Source of the DNA: Sedimentisphaerales bacterium
GTDB taxonomy: Bacteria; Planctomycetota; Phycisphaerae; Sedimentisphaerales; SG8-4
Reading direction: 5' to 3'
Assembly: GCA_016928975.1 (NCBI GenBank)
Contig: JAFGJR010000095.1
Span: forward strand, 1 to 41,662
Length of the DNA: 41,662 nt
Position 1 is the stretch's first letter; the number at the start of each line of letters is the position of its first letter. Below the pieces are notes generated by a model, which had not been told where the DNA came from, searched no databases, and saw only the letters and a program-made list of their open reading frames with translations. Position numbers and translations under genes: made by a program. This document shows, piece by piece, positions 18,111-25,799 of the stretch.

Positions 18111-18652
18111 GGTTCCAGCTCGCCATTCAACGCGGCACGAACCTTCTCCAGGCCGTACCGGTAGCGGCTCATGGCGGTGTTGATGGACATCGCTCTCAAC
18201 CCGGCAATTTCGCGGAACGGCAGCCTGCCCTGCAGGTGCAGGACGATGATCTCCTGCTGCTCGTCCGGCAGACCGCCCATCGCGGCATCGAGCCTGGCGA
18301 TGAGCTCCCGGCTTATGGCCTCATCTTCGGGGCCAGCCTCGCGCGCCGGAGACGCATCAGTCGCATCGAGAGACGCTGCGCTGCGCCGCTGCCTCGTACG
18401 ATTCATGTCCCGGGCCCGGTTGGCGACGCAGATCGACAGGTATCCCTTGAGGCTGCCTCTGAGCTGAAACCGCCCGGTGGTCTGCGCGAAATCCACGAAC
18501 ACGTCGTGCAGCACGTCCTCCACCCCGTTGCGGTCATTGAGCAGCGCCACAGCCACCTTCAGCAGCGCCGCGCGGTATTTCTCGTAGATTCGGCACAACG
18601 CCGCCGAATCGCCGCGATTGAACCGCCACACCAGTACTCGATCTTCAATCAT
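18107..18652 (-). CDS. ECF-type sigma factor (copy A)
   Basis: A 181-residue ECF sigma factor. Region 2 (about 20-85) has LCRIYEKYRAALLKVAVAL, DVLHDVFVDFAQ and YLSICVANRARDMNR. Region 4 (about 120-175) has LPDEQQEIIVLHLQGRLPFREIAG (122-145) and MSINTAMSRYRYGLEKVR. It is a clear paralog of the sigma factor at 25088-25630. The ATG at 18652 is used; the TTG before it is in frame but lacks a better ribosome binding site. It is followed by a 4-base ATGA overlap with its anti-sigma-like partner. A TAGACTAA element lies 65 bases upstream. Confidence 0.92.
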   Translation of the reverse strand: MIEDRVLVWRFNRGDSAALCRIYEKYRAALLKVAVALLNDRNGVEDVLHDVFVDFAQTTGRFQLRGSLKGYLSICVANRARDMNRTRQRRSAASLDATDASPAREAGPEDEAISRELIARLDAAMGGLPDEQQEIIVLHLQGRLPFREIAGLRAMSINTAMSRYRYGLEKVRAALNGELEP

Positions 18653-18716
18653 CAATCAAAACCGCCAAATCTCAACGACCCGCTGTCCACATATGGAAGC
18701 GACGCGGCCGCTACGC

Positions 18717-18726
18717 TTAGTCTAAA
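18717..18726 (-). promoter_or_regulatory. TAGACTAA element upstream of ECF copy A
   Basis: Minus-strand TTTAGACTAA, 65 bases before the ATG. The same TAGACTAA word occurs 67 bases before the ATG of ECF copy B (25697-25704). It could be a -10 element; no convincing shared -35 box is seen. Confidence 0.35.
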
Positions 18727-18800
18727 CCCGACGCCGTTCTCTCACCAAACCGAATTGCCCCTTGGCGCCCCGAAGAGAATTTCGCGGAATTGGTCTTTTT

Positions 18801-18850
18801 ATCGTTGACAACTCAACGATAAACATGTATATACTATGTATATTCGTTGA
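18801..18850 (+). promoter_or_regulatory. strong promoter overlapped by TCAACGA operator repeats
   Basis: TTGACA (18805-18810), 17 bases, TATATA (18828-18833) form a near-consensus promoter. ATCGTTGA (18801-18808) and TCAACGAT (18813-18820) form a perfect 8-bp dyad over the -35 box, and a third TCGTTGA lies at 18844-18850 near the expected start of transcription. The arrangement suits a repressor; the XRE protein encoded two genes downstream is the obvious candidate. Confidence 0.7.
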
Positions 18851-18886
18851 TTAGTTCCGTTCGTTCAAGAAAGGGGTGCTGCAACC

Positions 18887-19414
18887 ATGAAGGCCATTGT
18901 AGACGAGAACAAGATGTTGCTGGGGTTCTATGAGCGGGCGGCCCGGACCTTGGGCTACGTGCTTCTGTGCGGCGGTGTGATCTGGGTGCTGATCTTTGCT
19001 TTCTGGGTGCTGGCGGCCGTCGACGCGGCCGGCGACCGCCAGTGGCCCGGTTTTGCCAGGAATGTGGGTTACGCGGTGTCCACTTTCGTTCTCAACTTCC
19101 TGGTTCCGGGGTGCCTGGCCCTTTTGATCGCCCAGTTCATCGGGTACATGTTAGGTGCGGAGGAAAGACCCGGCTTGGTTCTGCGCTACGGCGATTGGGT
19201 TCTCTACGCCTGCGGCGTGGCCCTGGTGGGCCAGTCGCTTGTTTCGCTCGCAGGCTGGGAGATGCTGGGGGCAAGGGACCCGGATGAGGCAGGTCTGCTC
19301 TTTGTCGGCCCGACACTGGTCCCGCTGCTGGCTAAGGTCCTTCTCTATGTCGCGCTGGGGCATCTCCTGGGACGTGTGTTGCCGATCATCGGCGAATCGA
19401 AGACGCTGGTCTGA
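18887..19414 (+). CDS. four-helix membrane protein, DUF2975-like pair with XRE regulator
   Basis: A 175-residue integral membrane protein with four hydrophobic segments (about 23-45, 63-88, 100-125 and 140-165). It is followed 11 bases later by a small XRE-type regulator. A four-helix membrane protein of about 160-200 residues next to a roughly 70-residue XRE protein is the layout of DUF2975/YozG-type pairs, widespread but with unknown function. The match here is by layout and length rather than by clear sequence motif. Expression should start at the operator-bearing promoter 18801-18850. Confidence 0.7.
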   Translation: MKAIVDENKMLLGFYERAARTLGYVLLCGGVIWVLIFAFWVLAAVDAAGDRQWPGFARNVGYAVSTFVLNFLVPGCLALLIAQFIGYMLGAEERPGLVLRYGDWVLYACGVALVGQSLVSLAGWEMLGARDPDEAGLLFVGPTLVPLLAKVLLYVALGHLLGRVLPIIGESKTLV

Positions 19415-19425
19415 AAGGAGCCCAG

Positions 19426-19650
19426 ATGATCAACGTAAGGCTTGACTATCTGCTTGTGGATCGACGGATGAAGCTGAAGGACCTCGCCGAAGCGACCGGC
19501 CTGGCGGTCAATAACCTGTCGGTTCTCAAGACGCACAAGGCCCGCGCCATCCGCTTCTCAACACTGGAGAGCCTCTGCACGGCGCTCCGCTGCACCCCGG
19601 GCGACCTCATTGAGTACGTGCCGGATGATACCGACTCAATCCAGGCTTGA
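19426..19650 (+). CDS. small XRE/Cro-C1-type transcriptional regulator
   Basis: A 74-residue helix-turn-helix protein of the YozG-like XRE type: LDYLLVDRRMKLKDLAEATGLAVNNLSVLK (6-35), then FSTLESLCTALRCTPGDLIEY, the usual ending. AAAGGAG lies 5 bases before the ATG. It is co-transcribed with the membrane protein upstream and probably controls their shared promoter at 18801-18850. Confidence 0.92.
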   Translation: MINVRLDYLLVDRRMKLKDLAEATGLAVNNLSVLKTHKARAIRFSTLESLCTALRCTPGDLIEYVPDDTDSIQA

Positions 19651-19943
19651 GCAGATGCCTCACGGAAAGCCTCTTCTAGCAGCCTTCGCGGCACGCCGGG
19701 CCGGCAGAGACCCATCCTCTGGCTATATGATTGGTTGGCACGGCCACCGCAGCGGTCGTCTATCTCAAGCGCGCCGGCGAACGAGGCGTTCTCGGTGAGG
19801 CGATCAACCGGCATCTGCTCAGTGCCTTGGAAAGCTATTGGGATGCTTGCGTTGCATGGTGTGAACCGTTCGGCTATATTGGCTGGGCGGCGCGCGATTG
19901 CGGAGCTAAGAGCGGCTTTGACCGAACTCGAAGGAGAATGAAG
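19651..19943. other. intergenic region with promoter for the C39-like gene
   Basis: The frame of the downstream gene stays open back to 19731, but a good promoter lies inside it (19852-19880) and AAGGAG (19931-19936) points to ATG 19944, so most of this stretch is probably untranslated. A second small frame (19735-19941) ends in an ATGA overlap; I found no family signal in it. Confidence 0.5.
19852..19880 (+). promoter_or_regulatory. promoter of the C39-like gene
   Basis: TTGCAT (19852-19857), exactly 17 bases, TATATT (19875-19880). It lies 64 bases before ATG 19944 and supports that start. Confidence 0.55.
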
Positions 19944-21719
19944 ATGAGCTGTCCGGATCTGGGGACGTTCTGGAACGACAACAAGAAGCGCATCGGTGCG
20001 GCCCTGCCTCAAGGCATTGAGAAGCTGGCCGGCGTCCTCCAGGCCGGTGCCGATGCGTTCGAGATGGTCCAGGAGGTGGAAGGCAAGTACATCCATTGGC
20101 GCGACCAAGAGGGCATGCTGACGATCGTCTTTTGTGCTGTCCCCGACCCGCGCGACCTCGACGCAGTACTGGACGTGTATGTTTATACGCGAGAACACTC
20201 GCCGGCGCTGACGGCCGTCTTCGTCCATCAGTGGACCGACGGTGAGGGCAATTGGGATGCCTTCGCCATCGCGCCACGGCGCGCCATGGTGCACTGCGAT
20301 CGCATCTGCGGCACCGAGACGGTACAGGAGTGCGGCCCGCAACTGCGGGAAGATATCTATAACCTGTTCGCGTGCGATCGTGAGTTTCCGGAGCCGGGTC
20401 AGGCCGAATGGGCTGAGCTACTGGACGGTCCTGTGGACCCGGTCATCAACCAGCTCGATTCGTTGGCGGCCGGTCACGCGTGTGTGCAGACCGTCAGCGA
20501 CTCCCTGGTCCAGTGGGCCAATGGCGATGGACAGATAGAGGCGCAGTTCTTCATTCTGCCTGAGCCGGGCGAGATCGATGCCCTTGTGCGGATGTACCAG
20601 CAAATCCGTGAGAGCCACTGTCCCGTGTCGTTTGTGTTTGTCAAGCGTGACGAGTTTCGCGTGTACGACATCTTTCGCCTATCGGCCCGCAGCTATCTCG
20701 AGCACCACAACCAGGCCCGCGGGATCGTCAGGCCCAAAGACGCCGATCTGAACGAAGCCAAAACGCTTGACAATCTGTGTTGGGTCCCGCGCTGGGCTTC
20801 ACATGTGGGTTGTATCAAGGGATGCCTGAACTTCCTGGGGGCTGACATTTCGGACGCGTGGCTCTTCGGCGCGACGGGGCACGCGTTTGTCATCAACATC
20901 GCCAAGGGTCTGTGCCCCAGTGGGCCGACGGACTGGAACACGGAGCGGTTTCTGGAGCTGGGCCGGAACGTCGGATACGCCGTCAAGAGCGTTGATGAAT
21001 GGTGCCCGAAGAAGGATGACACTCTGGCGCGGATTCAGCAGAAAGCCTGGGACTACGTGCGGAACTGCATCGACGAAGGGACGCCATGCTACGGGTGGGA
21101 ACTGGTCCATCCCGACTACTTCGTTATCTATGGTTACGACAAGACCGGCTACTACGTTTCCGGCCCGGGCTGTGACGGAGGCGCCGGTCCGATCCCGTGG
21201 CAGAGGTTGGGTACTTCCGAGATTGGCGTTGTGCTGGTGGCCGGTGTGCGACCGACCGAGCCGGCCGACGCGCGACGGACCGTGCGCGACGCGCTGGCGT
21301 ATGCCCTGGACGTGGGTCACAACCGCCGCAAGTGGACCGATGGCGCTGGCGGGCTGGCCGGCTATGATTCTTGGATCGAAACGATGGAGGCGGGCAAGGC
21401 AGGGCGCTTTGGCCTGGGCTACAACGCTGCCGTCTGGGCTGAGTCGCGCAGATTCGCCGTCGAATTCCTCCAGGAAGCCCGCGAGCGACTCGGCGACGAT
21501 CTCGGCCCGCTCTTCGACCGCGCGATTGCCCAGTACGAAACGGTTGCGCGGAGCCTCAAGGTTGTTTCCGAGGCCTTCCCGTTTCAGCAGTGCAACGACC
21601 AGCCCGTCAAGGCAGACGCCCATGCCTTGGCCGCGGTCAAGGTCTTGAAACAAGCCCGTGACGCGGAAGCCTCCGGCCTTGACATCCTGGCCGAATTGCT
21701 TGTCAGACTCAGCGGTTGA
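19944..21719 (+). CDS. C39/papain-fold-like protein with internal tandem duplication
   Basis: A 591-residue protein without a family I can name securely. Residues about 20-120 and 162-260 are two copies of one domain: both carry (C/I)(A/L)(V/P)-P-(D/E)-P-x-(D/E)-(L/I)-DA, then R-E-x-x, then a V-F-V strand, ending in an R-x-x-(M/Y)-x-x-H segment. The second half resembles cysteine peptidase-like folds of the C39/BtrH N-terminal type: C290 and C294 (GCIKGCLNFLG), ATGHAFV (H313), then HPDYFVIYGYD, with H389 as a plausible catalytic His. Residues about 450-591 are helical. No signal peptide is seen, so it is probably cytoplasmic. AAGGAG 7 bases before ATG 19944 decides the start. Peptidase or transferase activity is inferred and unproven. 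Confidence 0.7.
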   Translation: MSCPDLGTFWNDNKKRIGAALPQGIEKLAGVLQAGADAFEMVQEVEGKYIHWRDQEGMLTIVFCAVPDPRDLDAVLDVYVYTREHSPALTAVFVHQWTDGEGNWDAFAIAPRRAMVHCDRICGTETVQECGPQLREDIYNLFACDREFPEPGQAEWAELLDGPVDPVINQLDSLAAGHACVQTVSDSLVQWANGDGQIEAQFFILPEPGEIDALVRMYQQIRESHCPVSFVFVKRDEFRVYDIFRLSARSYLEHHNQARGIVRPKDADLNEAKTLDNLCWVPRWASHVGCIKGCLNFLGADISDAWLFGATGHAFVINIAKGLCPSGPTDWNTERFLELGRNVGYAVKSVDEWCPKKDDTLARIQQKAWDYVRNCIDEGTPCYGWELVHPDYFVIYGYDKTGYYVSGPGCDGGAGPIPWQRLGTSEIGVVLVAGVRPTEPADARRTVRDALAYALDVGHNRRKWTDGAGGLAGYDSWIETMEAGKAGRFGLGYNAAVWAESRRFAVEFLQEARERLGDDLGPLFDRAIAQYETVARSLKVVSEAFPFQQCNDQPVKADAHALAAVKVLKQARDAEASGLDILAELLVRLSG

Positions 21720-21750
21720 TCCCCGCCTGGTCTGTGGAACGTATCACTCC

Positions 21751-21778
21751 TTGCCTATCGCTGCCCATGTGATATATT
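21751..21778 (+). promoter_or_regulatory. promoter of the OLD-like ATPase gene
   Basis: TTGCCT (21751-21756), 16 bases, TATATT (21773-21778), 66 bases before the start codon. Confidence 0.5.
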
Positions 21779-21843
21779 GAGGGCAATACCGTGGCTGGAC
21801 TGTGTAGAATGGCGTATCTGGTGGGTGGGAACAGGACGGTGAG

Positions 21844-23607
21844 ATGCTGACGAAGATCATAATCAGGAACTTCAAGCGGTTTTCAAAGGTCGAGATCGAG
21901 CTGGGCAATCCGGTCGTATTTATCGGCCCAAACAACTCTGGTAAGACGTCAGCCCTGCAGGCGCTGGCGCTTTGGGACGTGGGATTGAGAAGGTGGACAG
22001 AGAGACGCAAAAAAGAAGGGAGCAAAGCGGAGAAACGCACCGGAGTAGTGATTAACCGCCGAGCTCTTTTCTCGGTACCCGTTCCGGGAGCCGACCACTT
22101 GTGGCGGGACCTTCATGTCAGAGATGTGCAGTGGAGGGAGGAGAGGCAAGAGGATGGCTCCTCTAAGCGCAAGCAGGTCACCAGGAATGTCCGGATCGAC
22201 ATCGTTGTTGATGGGGTAACCGAGGATGTCTCGTGGCGATGCGGCCTGGAGTTCGACTATGCGAACGACGAGTCCTTCTACTGTCGTCCCCTTCGGGCTT
22301 CGGATGGCAAGAAGATGGGTCGTATGCCAATTCCGGACAAGGCAGAGGCGACGCGGATCGCTTTTCTTCCACCCATGTCAGGTTTGGCAGCCAACGAGAC
22401 ACGTCTGGACGGCGGCGCGATCAATGTCAGAATCGGTGAGGGGAGGACTGCCGAGGTGCTTCGGAACCTCTCGTATATCATCTGCGCCGAGCACGCTCAA
22501 AAGTGGGAGGAACTTCAGGAGCACATCAAGTCATTGTTTGGCGTGACACTAGATGCTCCGAAGTACATCACCGAGCGCGGCGAGATCGTGATGACGTATC
22601 ATGAGAACGGCAGATGCCTGGATCTCTCATCTTCTGGACGCGGTCTCCAGCAGACTTTGCTGCTCTTGACCTACATGTTCAACAATCCGGGCGCAGTGCT
22701 ACTCCTGGATGAGCCCGATGCTCATCTGGAGATTCTCCGGCAGCAGCAGATCTACCAGTTGCTCACGGATGTCGCGAGGGGGAACGGGAATCAGATCATT
22801 GCAGCAAGTCATTCAGAGGTGCTTCTGACTGAAGCAGCCGGTCGTGATGTTGTCGTGGCTTTCCTCGGACAACAGCCCCATCGAATCGATGATCGTGGCA
22901 GTCAGGTGTTGAAGTCTCTCAAGGAAATCGGATTCCAAGACTACTATTTGGCCGAACAAACAGGTTGGGTCCTCTATCTTGAAGGCTCAACGGATTTGGC
23001 GTTGCTTCGGGCCTTTGCCGGCAGGCTCCATCACAGCGAGGCACAAGCAGCATTAGACCGCCCCTTCGTGCGTTATGTGAGGAACATGCCCAGTGAGGTG
23101 AGTCGGCATTTCTATGGTGTTCAAGAGGCTGTGAGAAATCTGCACGGCGTGGCTATTTTCGATAGGATTGATCAGGAAGTCCCTTCTATTCCCGGCGTTA
23201 AGGTGCTTACTTGGAGGCGAAGGGAGATTGAGAACTACTTGTGTTCTCCCGAGACATTACTTGCCTACGCCCGGCAGAGCGCTCACGGGGAAACGCCAGG
23301 TGAGTTGTTCACGCTCCACGAGGCCGACAAGAGAACAAAGGTCATTTCAGAATCCATCGACGAGATAACCAAGGCAATGGATGCGCTTGGTAAGGGCGGG
23401 CCTTGGGATTCTGACACGAAGGTCAGCGATGACTTTCTAACTCCGTTGTTTCGTAGTTACTTCAAGAAGCTGGGACTGCCGAATCTCATGGACAAGAAGC
23501 GGTTTTACGAACTCGCCGATTTTGTCCCGGAGGATCAACTTGACCCGGAGATCAAGGAAAAGCTGGCAGCGATAGTGGAGGTGTGGAAAACTGCCGCGCC
23601 CCAGTAG
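21844..23607 (+). CDS. OLD-like AAA ATPase with C-terminal TOPRIM-type domain
   Basis: A 587-residue SMC/RecF-type ATPase. Walker A is GPNNSGKT (28-35), the ABC-type signature LSSSGRGLQQT lies near 260, and Walker B AVLLLDEPDAHLE near 285-297 is followed by an ASHSE switch His. The C-terminal half has YLEGSTD (about 378) and VAIFDRID (about 436), which fit the Glu and Asp-x-Asp metal sites of a TOPRIM nuclease, and a WRRREIENYL motif (about 457) common in OLD-like and DUF4435-type proteins. Single-chain OLD proteins are nucleases, several of which act against phages. No partner gene such as a UvrD-like helicase is adjacent, so it would be a class 1-type stand-alone OLD. Bases here look somewhat less GC-rich than in the neighbours, which could reflect transfer. 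Confidence 0.85.
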   Translation: MLTKIIIRNFKRFSKVEIELGNPVVFIGPNNSGKTSALQALALWDVGLRRWTERRKKEGSKAEKRTGVVINRRALFSVPVPGADHLWRDLHVRDVQWREERQEDGSSKRKQVTRNVRIDIVVDGVTEDVSWRCGLEFDYANDESFYCRPLRASDGKKMGRMPIPDKAEATRIAFLPPMSGLAANETRLDGGAINVRIGEGRTAEVLRNLSYIICAEHAQKWEELQEHIKSLFGVTLDAPKYITERGEIVMTYHENGRCLDLSSSGRGLQQTLLLLTYMFNNPGAVLLLDEPDAHLEILRQQQIYQLLTDVARGNGNQIIAASHSEVLLTEAAGRDVVVAFLGQQPHRIDDRGSQVLKSLKEIGFQDYYLAEQTGWVLYLEGSTDLALLRAFAGRLHHSEAQAALDRPFVRYVRNMPSEVSRHFYGVQEAVRNLHGVAIFDRIDQEVPSIPGVKVLTWRRREIENYLCSPETLLAYARQSAHGETPGELFTLHEADKRTKVISESIDEITKAMDALGKGGPWDSDTKVSDDFLTPLFRSYFKKLGLPNLMDKKRFYELADFVPEDQLDPEIKEKLAAIVEVWKTAAPQ

Positions 23608-23810
23608 GCTCCTTCAGCAACACCGGTGCGCTGAGACGAGGGTCTTCCGCGATTGGCGGCACGCCGGATCAATGGCCCAGGAGGCTCGAGGTATGTCTTA
23701 CCCAGGGTTTCCGTAGGAAGACCCGACGCAATGCCCAGAGTCTCCAGGGTTAAAGACACTGCTGGTTAATAGCGCGGCAGTGGATTGTAGGGTGGTTAGG
23801 TGCTACACTT

Positions 23811-23836
23811 GGGCGGGCGAGAAAGCTCGCCCGCCC
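23811..23836. terminator. perfect 11-bp GC hairpin downstream of the anti-sigma-like gene
   Basis: GGGCGGGCGAG, loop AAAG, CTCGCCCGCCC. It lies 22 bases after the stop codon of the minus-strand gene at 23859 and about 200 bases after the OLD-like gene, so it could end transcription in either direction. No T-run follows. The rest of 23608-23858 shows nothing recognisable. Confidence 0.6.
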
Positions 23837-23858
23837 GGAGAATGTCTCGTGTCTGGGC

Positions 23859-25091
23859 CTAGTCGACGGCGCCTTTTTCCTTGGAGCCGATGCTGAAGGC
23901 GTAGGTGGCGCCGTCGAAGTCGTAGAACTTGATCATGACGGTCTGGGTTTCGGTTTTGCCGCCGGGCAGCTTCACTTCGGTAGGAACGTACCAGCGGTCG
24001 CCTTCCTGGTAGGGTTCGCCTGTGACCTCGTAGCCTTGGACCCATTCGCCGGCGGCCTTCATCTTCCTGACTTGCTCCCAGATTTGGGGCGGCCACATCC
24101 GAAAGAACAACGCCAAGCTCTTGAGCTTCGCTTCGTCCAGATCGATCATCGCCTGGCAGGCCTGTCGCGTAAGCTCCAGGCAGGCTTCCTCGCGAGTCAT
24201 CTCGTCCACGACGAGTCCTGAATCCGGGTCAACCATACAGTCAACCTCCTCGGTGACGACCTGCGCGCCCGACGGCAGGTTGAAAATGCTTGCTGGTGGC
24301 TCCTCGTTGTAACGAATCTCTGTCAGTTGCCTGACGGCCAGCGTCTGCCGCATCATCTCGGTCGGGTTGTCATCCCGCAAGGTCTCGAACCGGATCGGCA
24401 GCTTCGTTTCGGGATCGACCAGGAATCTCTGCTGGCGCTTGGGCATGGTGATGTCGATAGCAATGACGGTCTTCCCGGTGGCCTCGTCCAGTTGGTCGTG
24501 GATCGCGACGGTGCTGTCGGCCCCGGGCTTATTGGTCGCATCTTCGAAGAGACGGCGGAACTTGGGAATCCAGCTCTTGCCTCGCTCGTCGCGCTTGGCG
24601 AAGTGTACCCGATTCGTCCGTTTGTTCAGGCCGAAGACACCATCAGGCGAGCAGATCTTGCAGAGGTTGTGGCCTTCCCGACCGAGCCAGACGTGGGTGG
24701 GCCGGTCGGGGTTGCCGTCGAACCGCATCCAGCATTCAAACTCGCCCTGCAGATAGAACTCGCCCTTCATGTAGACGGTCGCGATCTTCTTCATTGCGTC
24801 GAGCGTTTGCGTGACGGCGTAGGCCGGCGTGGCCCCATCATGAAATACATATATGCCGAGGATGACGGCCACGAGGATTAGTGCCGCGGCCAGTCCGGTT
24901 GTTCTTGCGTGCATCATGATTCTCCTTACTCCAAAGCCCGCGCGAGCGGACGGTTTCTGCTGTATTGCTTGCCGGGCGGAGACGGCGCTGTCCAGGACCT
25001 TCCGGTCGAATCGCGGCGTGGTGCGGGTAGCCGCGTGTTGCGTCTGGCAGAAGTCGCGGATCGCATTTTCGAGCTTGTCTGTGTCTTTCAT
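23859..25091 (-). CDS. membrane anti-sigma-like protein paired with ECF sigma (copy B)
   Basis: A 410-residue protein of the same layout as the one at 16866: a short charged cytoplasmic part (1-65), a membrane segment (about 68-86, GLAAALILVAVILGIYVF), and an external domain of about 320 residues with YMKGEFYLQGEFECWMRF, a substrate-like IRFETL strand and a C-terminal KLKSLALFFRMWPPQIWEQV region. The ATG overlaps the sigma stop codon as ATGA. Anti-sigma function is inferred from gene order and topology; the external domain may be the sensor. Confidence 0.75.
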   Translation of the reverse strand: MKDTDKLENAIRDFCQTQHAATRTTPRFDRKVLDSAVSARQAIQQKPSARAGFGVRRIMMHARTTGLAAALILVAVILGIYVFHDGATPAYAVTQTLDAMKKIATVYMKGEFYLQGEFECWMRFDGNPDRPTHVWLGREGHNLCKICSPDGVFGLNKRTNRVHFAKRDERGKSWIPKFRRLFEDATNKPGADSTVAIHDQLDEATGKTVIAIDITMPKRQQRFLVDPETKLPIRFETLRDDNPTEMMRQTLAVRQLTEIRYNEEPPASIFNLPSGAQVVTEEVDCMVDPDSGLVVDEMTREEACLELTRQACQAMIDLDEAKLKSLALFFRMWPPQIWEQVRKMKAAGEWVQGYEVTGEPYQEGDRWYVPTEVKLPGGKTETQTVMIKFYDFDGATYAFSIGSKEKGAVD

Positions 25092-25630
25092 GGCGTCACC
25101 GTATCGTCCAGCAAGGAACGGAGCTTCTGTAGTCCATACCGATAGCGGCTTTGGACCGTGTTGATAGATACGTCTTGGGAGGCCGCAATCTCCTTGAACG
25201 TCATTGCCACCTGCAGGTGCAGAATGATGGCCTCACGCTGATCGTAAGGAAGCTGCGCCATGGCCTGCTCGACAAGCCTTGCCTGCTCCGCCTGCACGGC
25301 GATTCGGTCCGGCCGGCCCAAATCCGACGTTTCTTCTCCGATCTCGTCAGTTGATAGAACCCGCTGCGACCTGGCGCGGTTCAGATTACGCGCCCGGTTG
25401 GCGACGGAACTGAGCAGGTAGCTGCGCAGGCTCGTTCGCAGCTGCAGCTTCGGGCAGAACCGCACGAACGAGACGAACACGTCGTGCACCACGTCTTCGC
25501 CAGTCGCGCGCTCGCCGGACAGCGCGACAGCCAGACCCAGCATATCATGCTTGTGCTTCTCGTAGACCTGCCGCACGGCCTCAGCGTCGCCCCGTCTGAG
25601 CTTCCACAACAGCAGCTTTTCTTGGAGCAT
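25088..25630 (-). CDS. ECF-type sigma factor (copy B)
   Basis: A 180-residue ECF sigma factor, clearly paralogous to copy A at 18107. Region 2: VRQVYEKHKHDMLGLAVAL, DVVHDVFVSFVRF, YLLSSVANRARNLNR. Region 4: LPYDQREAIILHLQVAMTFK (131-150), then EIAA, and VSINTVQSRYRYGLQKLR. The ATG at 25630 is preceded by two in-frame TTG codons and GAGG. Shared gene order, overlap type and the upstream TAGACTAA element show that the two sigma/anti-sigma pairs arose by duplication of a common unit. Confidence 0.92.
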   Translation of the reverse strand: MLQEKLLLWKLRRGDAEAVRQVYEKHKHDMLGLAVALSGERATGEDVVHDVFVSFVRFCPKLQLRTSLRSYLLSSVANRARNLNRARSQRVLSTDEIGEETSDLGRPDRIAVQAEQARLVEQAMAQLPYDQREAIILHLQVAMTFKEIAASQDVSINTVQSRYRYGLQKLRSLLDDTVTP

Positions 25631-25696
25631 CAACAATCGGCCTCATTCGTTCCGGAACCAACGACAATCGCCACTAAGACACGCGACCTGGCTATT

Positions 25697-25704
25697 TTAG
25701 TCTA
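25697..25704 (-). promoter_or_regulatory. TAGACTAA element upstream of ECF copy B
   Basis: Minus-strand TAGACTAA 67 bases before the ATG, matching the element at 65 bases upstream of ECF copy A. Confidence 0.35.
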
Positions 25705-25744
25705 TTCACGCGGACGTAAGGCACGGATTTTCGCACCGTCCCTG

Positions 25745-25773
25745 TTGACATAGCAGGCACGCCCTGCTATTGT
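25745..25773 (+). promoter_or_regulatory. integrase promoter with a dyad filling its spacer
   Basis: Consensus TTGACA (25745-25750), 17 bases, TATTGT (25768-25773). The spacer begins and ends with a perfect inverted repeat, TAGCAGG (25751-25757) and CCTGCTA (25763-25769), separated by CACGC. Such an operator would block RNA polymerase directly. Integron integrases are often under LexA control, but which protein binds here is unknown. Confidence 0.7.
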
Positions 25774-25799
25774 CTTCGTTGTGTCCAGGGGAGAATTCG

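Noticed and set aside
19446..20342. 298-codon open frame on the minus strand
   Set aside because: It lies opposite the XRE gene and the start of the C39-like gene, which have ribosome binding sites, promoters and family-like sequence; the minus-strand product is low-complexity with no motif.
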